Positions 1 through 6,136 of a stretch of DNA of 6,671 bases are shown in pieces (position 1 is the stretch's first letter; each line of letters opens with the position of its first letter). A program made the position numbers and the translations under genes. The DNA is taken from the NCBI GenBank assembly GCA_934101685.1, contig CAKORZ010000071.1:1-6671 (forward strand), given 5' to 3'. A model generated the notes under the pieces. The model made no database searches, was not told the DNA's origin, and saw only the letters and a list, made by a program, of their open reading frames with translations. The DNA comes from an uncultured Bacilli bacterium (lineage in GTDB: Bacteria > Bacillota_I > Bacilli_A > RFN20 > DUOF01).

Positions 1-236
1 GAACAGGATTCTTAGCAAGAAATTATATTATAGAAGAATGTAATGATGAAGATGAAAAAGAAGAGGTTAGGAGAAGTGCTTTTATGGATGCAGCAAGTGC
101 TATACCTGAGTTAACAGTACACTCTATTATTGCTCCAGTTACTGATATTATAATGGGTGGGGTAGTTAACCCAACTAAAAAAGCAGTTAAACAATTATTT
201 GGTAAAAAAGAAAAATTAGTATTGGAGGATGAATAA
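1..236 (+). CDS. C-terminal end of an unrecognised protein (5' end outside window)
   Basis: An open frame enters from the left edge (codons from base 3) and gives 77 residues ending in TAA at 234-236. I do not recognise the family. The visible part starts TGFLARNYIIEEC, continues through an acidic stretch (NDEDEKEE, about residues 14-21), then a moderately hydrophobic segment around residues 39-56 (VHSIIAPVTDIIMGGVV). It ends in a lysine-rich then acidic tail (KKEKLVLEDE). The hydrophobic part is short and holds a Pro and an Asp, so it is not a clear membrane helix. Its stop is two bases before the next ATG, and the next gene's GGAGG lies inside its last codons, so the two are almost certainly co-transcribed and translationally coupled. 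It is real coding sequence by frame continuity and spacing, but no function can be given. Confidence 0.75.
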   Translation, partial: TGFLARNYIIEECNDEDEKEEVRRSAFMDAASAIPELTVHSIIAPVTDIIMGGVVNPTKKAVKQLFGKKEKLVLEDE

Positions 237-238
237 AT

Positions 239-1069
239 ATGATAGTTGAATTGGGGGGTACCGGCTATTTTATTGGATTAGGTGGCTTTTTAGCACTTAC
301 TATATTAGTTGGATTATTATTAAAAAATAAAAGTGAAAGTTCTAGAAGAAAAATATTAATTATTATTTCTTTTATGGGACTTGCTTTACACTTTTTAAAA
401 CTATTAATGCCAAAATATTATAATGATCTTCCTCTTAGCTTAAGAAAAATAACTCCAGAAAATATATGCGCAGTAAGTACAATTATTTTTCCTTTTATAT
501 TATTAAGTAAAAATAAATACGCTAAAGATTATATGTTTTATATGGGTGTCATTAGTGGTATAGCTTCAATTGCTTTGCCATTAGAAGCAATAGGAAGAAG
601 TTTGAAAGAAATAGATGTAATAAGATTTTATATTTGCCATTATTTAATTTTTATTGTACCTTTCTATATGGTGTTTTATGGACTACATAAACTTGAATTT
701 AAAAGAGTATTTTTCTTCCCAATATCTTTTATGTTAGTATTAGCTTTAATTGTTGCAAATGAAGTAATACTTATGGAAATGGGATTTGTAGATATGAGAG
801 GAAATGACTTCTTAAACTATAATTATAGAAATTCTAGTTTTATATTTGGGCCAACAGAGAATTTAAAGGAAATTAGTGATAAATATGTAGATTGGGCAGT
901 ACCTAAGCCATTTAAAACTGTTATGATAGGTGAGTATAAAGGTGCTGAAAAATATACTCCAATTTTATGGCTATTAGTACCAAGTTATGTGTACTTAGTG
1001 CCAATTACTATGGTTATTTACTTTACTTTTGTAAAAGTGTTAAGGAGGGGTAATAATGAAGTTTTTTAA
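239..1069 (+). CDS. YwaF/TMEM164-like integral membrane protein, divergent paralogue (first of tandem pair)
   Basis: A 276-residue polytopic membrane protein with about seven hydrophobic segments (roughly residues 9-28, 38-57, 76-90, 98-115, 128-148, 158-178 and 241-265). The ATG at 239 has GGAGG at 224-228, with a 10-base spacer, inside the previous gene. It appears to be a divergent relative of the following protein: NICAVSTIIFP (75-85) lines up with HLCTLMTFIIP (95-105) there, and the Cys-to-His spacing is nearly equal (C77 to H134, 57; C97 to H153, 56). The His two residues before the Cys is Asn75 here. A long polar loop (about 181-240) between the last two helices is extra. The fold resembles the YwaF (TIGR02206/TP0381) proteins; human TMEM164, placed in a related group, is reported to be a Cys-dependent acyltransferase. 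A lipid acyl-transfer role here is inference only. The gene overlaps the next by 14 bases. Confidence 0.8.
   Translation: MIVELGGTGYFIGLGGFLALTILVGLLLKNKSESSRRKILIIISFMGLALHFLKLLMPKYYNDLPLSLRKITPENICAVSTIIFPFILLSKNKYAKDYMFYMGVISGIASIALPLEAIGRSLKEIDVIRFYICHYLIFIVPFYMVFYGLHKLEFKRVFFFPISFMLVLALIVANEVILMEMGFVDMRGNDFLNYNYRNSSFIFGPTENLKEISDKYVDWAVPKPFKTVMIGEYKGAEKYTPILWLLVPSYVYLVPITMVIYFTFVKVLRRGNNEVF
1042..1055 (+). promoter_or_regulatory. Strong ribosome binding site inside the upstream membrane-protein gene
   Basis: AAGGAGGGG (1042-1050) is followed by a five-base spacer and ATG at 1056. It lies within the last codons of the preceding gene, which ends at 1069. The strength of this site fixes the start at 1056 despite the 14-base overlap, and it suggests coupled but independently efficient translation of the second membrane protein. 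Confidence 0.85.
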
Positions 1070-1811
1070 GAAGTTTTTTACACAAAGCAATGATAAAGAA
1101 TACTTAATTGAATTATTAGGTAAAGGAGAAGGAGCATTTGGCTATAGACATTTTATATGGATAGGCTTAACAATAGTGCTTGCTGTTGTTTTGTATAAAC
1201 TATTTAAAAAGTATCCAAAAGCAGGTAAATGGTTTGTATTAATAAGTAGTGTTTTATTGTTTACAGTTAGATTAGTAAATCAAACATATAGAGCTATAAA
1301 AGGATTAGAAAATCCATGGTATGCTGCTTTCCCATTTCACTTATGTACACTTATGACATTTATCATACCAGTAGTGGCCTTCTTTAACTTAAAAGAGTTA
1401 AAAAAATATGTATATGGAACTGCTGTTATGGGAGGAGTTATAACTGTATTATTTGGAGAATACTTTGATTATAAATTTTTAACATTTGGCACATTAGAAG
1501 GAATTATTGCACATATGCTTCTTATATATATTCCTATAGTAGAAATAGCAATAGATAATTTCCATTTTGATATAAAAGATTGGTGGAAAACAACAATTGC
1601 TATGGCTACATGCTGCTTATGGGCAACACTTGGAAATTTAGTTATATTTAAAGATTATAATAAGAATTTTATGTATCTAAGAAGAAATGCATTACCTTTT
1701 GATACTAAGGTTCCATTCTTCTTGATATATGTACTAATATATGTAGTGTTCTTACTTATTATGCAAGGAGTACCTACTTTATATAGAAATAAAAAAGCAA
1801 AGAAAAACTAA
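1056..1811 (+). CDS. YwaF-family (TIGR02206-like) integral membrane protein, possible lipid acyltransferase
   Basis: A 251-residue membrane protein with a positive N-terminus (MKFFKKFF) and about seven helices near residues 32-49, 58-76, 96-110, 118-134, 149-166, 178-197 and 217-236. It shows the family hallmarks: FPFHLC (92-97), comparable to the LPLHLC motif of YwaF proteins; a His in a later helix (H153, IIAHMLL); and NFMYLRR (204-210), like the NYMYL-R/K-P motif near the family C-terminus. Length fits the family (about 230-250). C97 and H95/H153 are the candidate functional residues. The biochemical role of bacterial YwaF proteins is not settled; the TMEM164 acyltransferase link is a hypothesis. 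The start at 1056 has a very strong AGGAGGGG at 1043-1050 with a five-base spacer, inside the end of the preceding gene, so the pair is translationally coupled. A hairpin follows 23 bases after the stop. Confidence 0.85.
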   Translation: MKFFKKFFTQSNDKEYLIELLGKGEGAFGYRHFIWIGLTIVLAVVLYKLFKKYPKAGKWFVLISSVLLFTVRLVNQTYRAIKGLENPWYAAFPFHLCTLMTFIIPVVAFFNLKELKKYVYGTAVMGGVITVLFGEYFDYKFLTFGTLEGIIAHMLLIYIPIVEIAIDNFHFDIKDWWKTTIAMATCCLWATLGNLVIFKDYNKNFMYLRRNALPFDTKVPFFLIYVLIYVVFLLIMQGVPTLYRNKKAKKN

Positions 1812-1834
1812 TACAAACAAATAAAAATATAATA

Positions 1835-1862
1835 AAAAGGTCCACTTCATTGTGAACCTTTT
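1835..1862. terminator. Shared bidirectional hairpin terminator between the membrane-protein operon and prs
   Basis: The arms AAAAGGTCCAC (1835-1845) and GTGAACCTTTT (1852-1862) flank a six-base loop. In the + transcript one internal pair is a C-A mismatch (1842/1855). In the - transcript the same position is a G-U wobble, so the 11-bp stem is complete. The + strand is followed by TTTTG then TTTTATACTATTTTTTT, and the - strand by TTTTTATTAT. It lies three bases beyond the prs stop and 23 bases beyond the membrane-protein stop. It should work best for prs. Confidence 0.8.
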
Positions 1863-1865
1863 GTT

Positions 1866-2921
1866 TTATACTATTTTTTTACGATCGTCTATTATTTCTG
1901 TTAGTGGCAATTTTTTATGCAAATGTTCAATTATATTAGCAATTTTTTTAGAACAATCAACTTTTACTAGCCATTTTTGTTTGCTTGCTTCTTCACTAAC
2001 ATATGTTAAGTTTGTTGTATATATTTTTTCAAAAAGTTTTTCTTCATATGCCTTTTCAAAGTTCTTAATTCCATTAGTAAATAAAGAGAAGGTAGCAGTT
2101 AAATAGATTTTTCCTGCACCTAGTGCTTTTAAAGATTTTGCTACATCAATCATAGAATCTCCACTAGCAATCATATCATCTACTACTATAATAGTTTTAT
2201 TTTCTACGTTTTCACCAATATATTTATGCTCGATAATAGGATTCTTGCCATTAACAACTTTAGTTAAATCTCTTCTTTTATAAAACATACCTACATTAGT
2301 AGATAAAATATCAGCAAATGATCTAGCACGGTCAACAGCACCAGTATCAGGAGCAACCATTAAAATATTATTTAAATCAACATCTTCATTTTTAACAAGT
2401 TCTTCTAATATATTCATAGTGGGATAAAAATTTTCAAATGAGGTAAGAGGAACCACATTTTGCATTCCTACATCATGGGCATCAAAAGTAACTATATTTT
2501 TAACTTTTAAATTAGCTAGATCTTGTAAACCTACTGCACAATCTAAAGATTCTCTACCTTTCCTACGATGCTGTCTACTTTCATATAAAAGGGGAGTAAT
2601 AACATGAATGTTTTCTGCTTGTCCCTTAATTGCATATATTACTCTTTTTATATCTTGAAAATGATCATCTGCACTTTTATGATTAGTAAAACCAAACATA
2701 TTATATGTGCAACTATAATTTCCAACATCAGATAAAATAAAAATATCTTTGTCTCTTATTGAATCTTTAATTACTACTTTACCCTCACCATTACTAAATC
2801 TAACTTCATCTATTGGAACAATAAAACTTTTATTAGTTTTATATGCATTCATTAGATGCTCATCAATTTTCTTTCCAACTTCACTAAAATTACTTAAAAC
2901 AATTAATTTTAAATTATTCAT
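1866..2921 (-). CDS. prs: Ribose-phosphate diphosphokinase (PRPP synthetase), divergent long form
   Basis: This cytosolic enzyme transfers diphosphate from ATP to ribose 5-phosphate to make PRPP for purine, pyrimidine, NAD, His and Trp synthesis. The 351 residues keep the family landmarks in order: RFSNGE (41-46); an ATP-site segment YESRQHRRKGRES (113-125) in place of the usual YARQDRK-REP; FDAHDVGMQ (146-154) with metal-type His149; VAPDTGAVDRAR (189-200) in place of VSPDHGGVTRAR; the flexible-loop YKRR (214-217); and the ribose-5-phosphate/PRPP loop VVDDMIASGDSM (246-257). It is longer than classical Prs (about 315) and has a rewritten segment near residues 66-90 (NYSCTYNMFGFTNHKSADDHFQD) where the usual form has a short STC-P-NDNLMEL run. 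It therefore belongs to a divergent branch seen in some Firmicutes. Whether it is the only PRPP synthetase in this genome cannot be seen. The ATG at 2921 has AGGAGG (2931-2936 on the complement) nine bases upstream. It is monocistronic by context. Confidence 0.93.
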   Translation of the reverse strand: MNNLKLIVLSNFSEVGKKIDEHLMNAYKTNKSFIVPIDEVRFSNGEGKVVIKDSIRDKDIFILSDVGNYSCTYNMFGFTNHKSADDHFQDIKRVIYAIKGQAENIHVITPLLYESRQHRRKGRESLDCAVGLQDLANLKVKNIVTFDAHDVGMQNVVPLTSFENFYPTMNILEELVKNEDVDLNNILMVAPDTGAVDRARSFADILSTNVGMFYKRRDLTKVVNGKNPIIEHKYIGENVENKTIIVVDDMIASGDSMIDVAKSLKALGAGKIYLTATFSLFTNGIKNFEKAYEEKLFEKIYTTNLTYVSEEASKQKWLVKVDCSKKIANIIEHLHKKLPLTEIIDDRKKIV

Positions 2922-2969
2922 TAAAAGAATCCTCCTAATAAAATGATGGCATAATTGTTTTAAAATAAC

Positions 2970-2989
2970 AATTTTATTTAAATAAAATT
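2970..2989. repeat. Perfect 20-bp palindrome over the candidate prs -10 box
   Basis: Bases 2970-2989 read identically on both strands (AATTTTATTTAAATAAAATT). A second inverted pair, ATTGTT (2954-2959) and AACAAT (2967-2972) with a seven-base spacer, overlaps its left edge. The position over the candidate prs promoter would suit a repressor site, but the composition is entirely A and T, so chance must be considered. Confidence 0.5.
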
Positions 2990-3004
2990 TACAAATAATG
3001 TAAA
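2976..3004 (-). promoter_or_regulatory. Candidate sigma-A promoter for prs
   Basis: Reading the complement, TTTACA (2999-3004, five of six to consensus) is followed after 17 bases by TTAAAT (2976-2981, four of six). Transcription would start near 2969, leaving a leader of about 48 bases before the prs ATG. The -10 box sits in the centre of a perfect 20-bp palindrome (2970-2989). In DNA this AT-rich such matches arise by chance, so this is only the best candidate. Confidence 0.35.
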
Positions 3005-3009
3005 AATAA

Positions 3010-3054
3010 GTTAATTTTAATAAAAATTAACATATATTACTATATAAAATTAAC
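3010..3054. repeat. Inverted repeat GTTAATTTT/AAAATTAAC plus a third half-site
   Basis: GTTAATTTT (3010-3018) and AAAATTAAC (3023-3031) form perfect nine-base arms around AATA. The right arm recurs exactly at 3046-3054, 23 bases further on (about two helical turns). The three copies lie between the divergent prs and LtaS-like genes. This could be an operator with an accessory half-site. No factor is recognised. Confidence 0.45.
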
Positions 3055-3061
3055 CTTGTTC

Positions 3062-3090
3062 TTTAAAGAAAAATATTTTTGTGTTAATAT
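3062..3090 (+). promoter_or_regulatory. Candidate extended -10 promoter for the LtaS-like gene
   Basis: TGTTAATAT (3082-3090) resembles an extended -10 (TGnTATAAT), with a weak -35 TTTAAA (3062-3067, four of six) 17 bases upstream. The spacer holds a perfect 12-bp palindrome of A and T tracts (AAAAATATTTTT, 3069-3080), which may bend the DNA. The predicted start near 3097 leaves only about a dozen bases before the ATG at 3110. The message would thus begin almost at its ribosome binding site, GGGTGAT (3098-3104). Confidence 0.45.
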
Positions 3091-3109
3091 AAAAAAAGGG
3101 TGATGAAAC

Positions 3110-5077
3110 ATGAGTAAATTTACAAAGAGTAAATTCTTAATGCTAAGTATTTTTGTCATGTTTTCATTATTACTTGAAATTACTATGTTTTGCTTCTTGA
3201 AAGAAACAATTATACCTAAATATATACTTATGAATGTAAGCACATTAATTCTATTTGGATTAATTACTTTTCTTTTTCCATCACAAAAAGCATCAGTTAT
3301 ATATTTATCTACAATTTTATTTATACAAATGCTTTTAAATTTAACAAACTGCATTATGTATGATACATGTGGTGATATATTCTCAGTTATATATTTTAAA
3401 TTATTAAAAGAAGCGGCTAGAGTTTTTGAATTTAGTTTCTTCAGTATAAGCCAAGTATTAATATTTACCTTAATATATGGAATATATATTGCATTGAATG
3501 TTACTCTATTAAAGAAAAAAATTTATATAAATGATTTTAAAGATAAATTCTCTATAGTATTAAAAAAACAACTTAAATTTATAGTCTCACTTTTATTTGT
3601 ATCCACTACTATATATGCTAGCCAAATATTAATTATTAAGAGTAAGGATAAAGAAGATGTTTTTGGAGACAATTACTTATATACTTCATTAAGCCTAAAA
3701 ACAGAAAGTTTAAAAAACTTTGGTACTTGGGGTTATTATGTGAAAGAATTCAAAAATGTTTTCTTTTCTTCAAATACCCCTACTAGTGAACAAATTAGTG
3801 AAGTAAATGAATATTTGAGTCAAGGTAAAAATTTGACTACTGATTACACAGGAGTAATGAAAGATAAAAATATAATTATGATAATGATGGAAAGTACACA
3901 ATGGTTTGCAATAGATGAGTATTTGACACCTAATTTATATAAATTAGCTAATGAAGGTATAGAATTTACTAATCATTATTCAAAAAATAAAACAAATATA
4001 TCAGAAATGATAGGAATTACTGGTAGCTATCCTATTGGTAGTACTCTACAATTAAATAAAATAAACTATGATTTTACTAATTCAATTTTAAACTATTTAG
4101 ATGATTCATATGTTAAAACATACGTTCATCCTAATACAGGTACATTTTATTCAAGAGAAAAGTTGATGCCAATGTTAGGGTTTGAAAACATGTACTTTTA
4201 TGATGATTTATTTGATGATGAATTATATTCTTGGGGAGATTTTGTATTAGATTCTGAAACTATGGAAAAAGCTTTACAATATTTAGTTCCAAGTGATACA
4301 GAGCATTTTTATAGTTATATAACTACTTTATCTACACATGGCCCATATAATAAAAGTGAAAAGAACATAAAGAAATTAACTGAACTTGGATACTTTTCAA
4401 AAATCAATGAAGCAATAGAAAATGATAAATGGGAAAATCCTTTAAAAGATACTAAAGTTAGTGAAAGTTTCATTTATTATAAAGCTATGGCAATGGATTT
4501 AGATAAATCTATTGGTATGTTAATAGACTATTTAAATAATAAGGATTTATTGGATGATACAATGCTTGTATTATATGGAGATCACAATGCTTATTATGAT
4601 GATATAAGTTATTTAATGTATGATTCAGTTGGAGGAGAATACTATAAACCATATATTTTTAAAACTCCATTAATAATTTATAATAAAGAATTAGTTGATA
4701 TCTATAAGGAAAATAATAATATATACACAGAAAATGGGGTTAATATTACTAAGTTTGTTTCAACTTATAATATAGTTCCAACATTATTAGATTTACTAGG
4801 AGTAAAATATAATTCTAACTTATATTTAGGAACTTCTGTATTTGATGAAAATGACTATGATACTCAAAATGTTTTCTTCTCATTACAAGGTGGTATATTT
4901 AATGATTTAATTTATACAATAAATGGTAATGATTTAGTATATACAGAATTAGAAGATTATGATGATGAGTTAAGCACTTTTAGAGTAGCAAGTAAATTTA
5001 TATTAAATAAGATAAAGTATATTGAACAAATATACAATTATAATATGTTTAATAAAATAAATATAAATATACAATAA
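3110..5077 (+). CDS. LTA synthase (LtaS)-family membrane sulfatase-fold phosphotransferase
   Basis: A 655-residue polytopic protein with five N-terminal helices (about 8-30, 36-56, 61-83, 112-135, 154-176), a linker, then an extracellular alkaline-phosphatase/sulfatase-fold domain from about 250 to 610. This is the LtaS plan. LtaS moves glycerol phosphate from phosphatidylglycerol to a growing polymer at the outer membrane face. Catalytic positions match the S. aureus enzyme by motif: Glu261 (MMEST, metal), Thr295 in KTNISE (nucleophile, like T300), His340 and Arg349 (H-x8-R, like H347/R356), His410 (TLSTHGPY, like H416), and Asp491-His492 (YGDH, like D475/H476). The substrate-pocket Trp between His and Arg is Tyr347 here, and the usual GDHYG is GDHNA. 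It is therefore probably active, but the acceptor may differ: lipoteichoic acid or another glycerol-phosphate lipid or glycan. No AxA-type cleavage site is obvious in the linker. GGGTGAT at 3098-3104 supports the start. It is monocistronic. Confidence 0.88.
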   Translation: MSKFTKSKFLMLSIFVMFSLLLEITMFCFLKETIIPKYILMNVSTLILFGLITFLFPSQKASVIYLSTILFIQMLLNLTNCIMYDTCGDIFSVIYFKLLKEAARVFEFSFFSISQVLIFTLIYGIYIALNVTLLKKKIYINDFKDKFSIVLKKQLKFIVSLLFVSTTIYASQILIIKSKDKEDVFGDNYLYTSLSLKTESLKNFGTWGYYVKEFKNVFFSSNTPTSEQISEVNEYLSQGKNLTTDYTGVMKDKNIIMIMMESTQWFAIDEYLTPNLYKLANEGIEFTNHYSKNKTNISEMIGITGSYPIGSTLQLNKINYDFTNSILNYLDDSYVKTYVHPNTGTFYSREKLMPMLGFENMYFYDDLFDDELYSWGDFVLDSETMEKALQYLVPSDTEHFYSYITTLSTHGPYNKSEKNIKKLTELGYFSKINEAIENDKWENPLKDTKVSESFIYYKAMAMDLDKSIGMLIDYLNNKDLLDDTMLVLYGDHNAYYDDISYLMYDSVGGEYYKPYIFKTPLIIYNKELVDIYKENNNIYTENGVNITKFVSTYNIVPTLLDLLGVKYNSNLYLGTSVFDENDYDTQNVFFSLQGGIFNDLIYTINGNDLVYTELEDYDDELSTFRVASKFILNKIKYIEQIYNYNMFNKININIQ

Positions 5078-5106
5078 AAAAATACTAGTTATATAGTATT
5101 TTTTTT
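5076..5106. terminator. Bidirectional terminator holding both convergent stop codons
   Basis: A 12-bp perfect stem (5076-5087 with 5094-5105; arms AAAAAAATACTA and TAGTATTTTTTT) closes a six-base loop and ends in a T run on either strand (eight T's at 5099-5106 on +, seven on -). The TAA of the LtaS-like gene (5075-5077) and the TAG of rnhC (5085-5087) lie in or at the edge of one arm. The genes are seven bases apart. The stem has a single G-C pair, so it is a weak hairpin that leans on the U tract. Confidence 0.65.
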
Positions 5107-5975
5107 GTATTTGCAAAATGTGTTTTAGCGTATTCCTTTAACTTATCTTTTCCATACTTTTCAACAAATTCTTTACCAAATTTATCTACATTTTCTCCAG
5201 CACCTTTAGGGATTAGTTTTCCTATTGTTTTAGATAACGCAGTCATTTTTACTAGGAAAGAATATCTTGCTATAATCGAAGAAACCGCTACTGCAGGGTA
5301 TTTAGATTCTGCTTTAGTTTCAAAAATAATATCTTTTTCAATATTTTTAGTATATTTTATATATTCATAGTATTTATTTTCACTAACAAATTGATCAATA
5401 ATAGTCATAACTTTAGGCTTATTTAATTTTACTCTTAAATTATGAATTACTTGATTATGAAGCATAGCTTTTATTTTACCTTGGTTATAACCGCTTTCAA
5501 TTAAACTATTATACTTAATAGGATCTACACTCATTTGAGAATAAGGGATTCTTTTTATTAATAAAGGAGCTATTTTAATTATTTTATCATCAGTTAATGC
5601 TTTAGAATCAGTAACACCAAGTTCATTTAAAAAATCAATATCTTTTCCAGTAACATAACTAGCGCATACACACATTGGACCAAAGTAATCACCAGTTCCT
5701 ACTTCATCACTTCCAATATGCTCTCTTTCATATTTCCATATAATTTTATCATTAGGTTCACCCCAAATTTTAGCTTCGTATTCAGCATCTTTACCTTGAA
5801 AAACAACTTTATTAGTATGATAAATGGTAATAGTTACATTATCTAATTTAATTAAAGTAGAAATATACTCACTTTTACTTGGAAAAATATTTTCTTCATA
5901 AAAAGCTTTCATTTTCTCAATTTTCTCATTTTCAAGTGTTAACGAAATAGTTATGTTATTTTCCATACCTTCCAC
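5085..5975 (-). CDS. rnhC: Ribonuclease HIII
   Basis: Cleaves RNA strands in RNA-DNA hybrids in the cytosol (R-loops, primers). The 296 residues show the HIII architecture. An N-terminal TBP-like hybrid-binding domain (about 5-80, with VVFQGKDAEYEAKIW) precedes the catalytic RNase H fold, which opens with the signature GSDEVGTGDYFGP (88-100). The acidic DEDE set is complete: Asp90, Glu91, Asp194 (IIDQF) and Glu223 (TKAES, where RNase HII has Asp); VSSIIARYSFL (231-241) follows. Length is typical (about 300). The start is uncertain. The given GTG (5973-5975) has AGGA four bases upstream, while an in-frame ATG (5964-5966) would give a protein starting MENNITISL. An in-frame TAG at 5982-5984 excludes anything longer. 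A stronger AAAGGAG lies further up, beyond a hairpin. It is divergent from mutS2, which is also near rnhC in Bacillus. Confidence 0.95.
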   Translation of the reverse strand: MEGMENNITISLTLENEKIEKMKAFYEENIFPSKSEYISTLIKLDNVTITIYHTNKVVFQGKDAEYEAKIWGEPNDKIIWKYEREHIGSDEVGTGDYFGPMCVCASYVTGKDIDFLNELGVTDSKALTDDKIIKIAPLLIKRIPYSQMSVDPIKYNSLIESGYNQGKIKAMLHNQVIHNLRVKLNKPKVMTIIDQFVSENKYYEYIKYTKNIEKDIIFETKAESKYPAVAVSSIIARYSFLVKMTALSKTIGKLIPKGAGENVDKFGKEFVEKYGKDKLKEYAKTHFANTKKILYN

Positions 5976-5976
5976 T

Positions 5977-6011
5977 TTATCCTATAAAGCAAATTAGGAT
6001 AATACTCCTTT
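5977..6011 (-). promoter_or_regulatory. rnhC leader hairpin between AAAGGAG and the start codon
   Basis: On the rnhC strand AAAGGAG (6005-6011) is followed two bases later by TTATCCTA (5995-6002), a 10-base loop and TAGGATAA (5977-5984), a perfect eight-bp stem. One base separates the stem from the GTG at 5975, and 10 bases separate it from the ATG at 5966. Folding would bring AAAGGAG within 12 bases of that ATG and hide the nearer AGGA (5980-5983). It may be a split ribosome binding site or a small translational switch; this is inference. Confidence 0.45.
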
Positions 6012-6077
6012 CTGTAGATTTTCTTACAAAATTATTAAAGACATTTAATTTTTTAAGTTATTTGATACATTTTTATT

Positions 6078-6105
6078 TTATCACAAAATTAATAAATGTT
6101 ATAAT
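6078..6105 (+). promoter_or_regulatory. Extended -10 promoter for mutS2
   Basis: TGTTATAAT (6097-6105) is a perfect TGnTATAAT extended -10. The -35 is weak: TTATCA (6078-6083, four of six) with a 16-base spacer, as is common with extended -10 promoters. The start of transcription would fall near 6112, giving a leader of about 25 bases with GGAGGTG just before the ATG. Confidence 0.75.
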
Positions 6106-6107
6106 GT

Positions 6108-6119
6108 TTTTGGCCAAAA
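6108..6119. repeat. 12-bp palindrome at the predicted mutS2 transcription start
   Basis: TTTTGGCCAAAA is a perfect palindrome with a GGCC core in otherwise AT-rich DNA, immediately after the -10 box. It could be an operator overlapping the start site, or chance. Confidence 0.45.
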
Positions 6120-6136
6120 TTTCGGAGGTGAAATTA

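Noticed and set aside
1852..2106. 84-codon + strand open frame
   Set aside because: It lies antisense inside prs and the terminator, has no ribosome binding site, and has no recognisable domain; prs has clear motifs throughout.
2749..2946. 65-codon + strand open frame
   Set aside because: Antisense to the conserved 5' half of prs with no ribosome binding site; low-complexity hydrophobic translation is expected from AT-rich complement.
3040..3354. 104-codon - strand open frame
   Set aside because: Antisense to the N-terminal membrane helices of the LtaS-like gene and covering its promoter; no start signal or family features.
5985..6011. Short leader peptide from a TTG after AAAGGAG in the rnhC leader
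   Set aside because: The TTG at 5990-5992 is 12 bases from AAAGGAG, out of frame with rnhC, and sits in the hairpin loop; there is no support beyond position.
5976..6136. A - strand promoter for rnhC
   Set aside because: Several weak AT-rich matches exist (for example TTGTGA and TAATAA on the complement), but none has both boxes at an acceptable spacing, so I call none.
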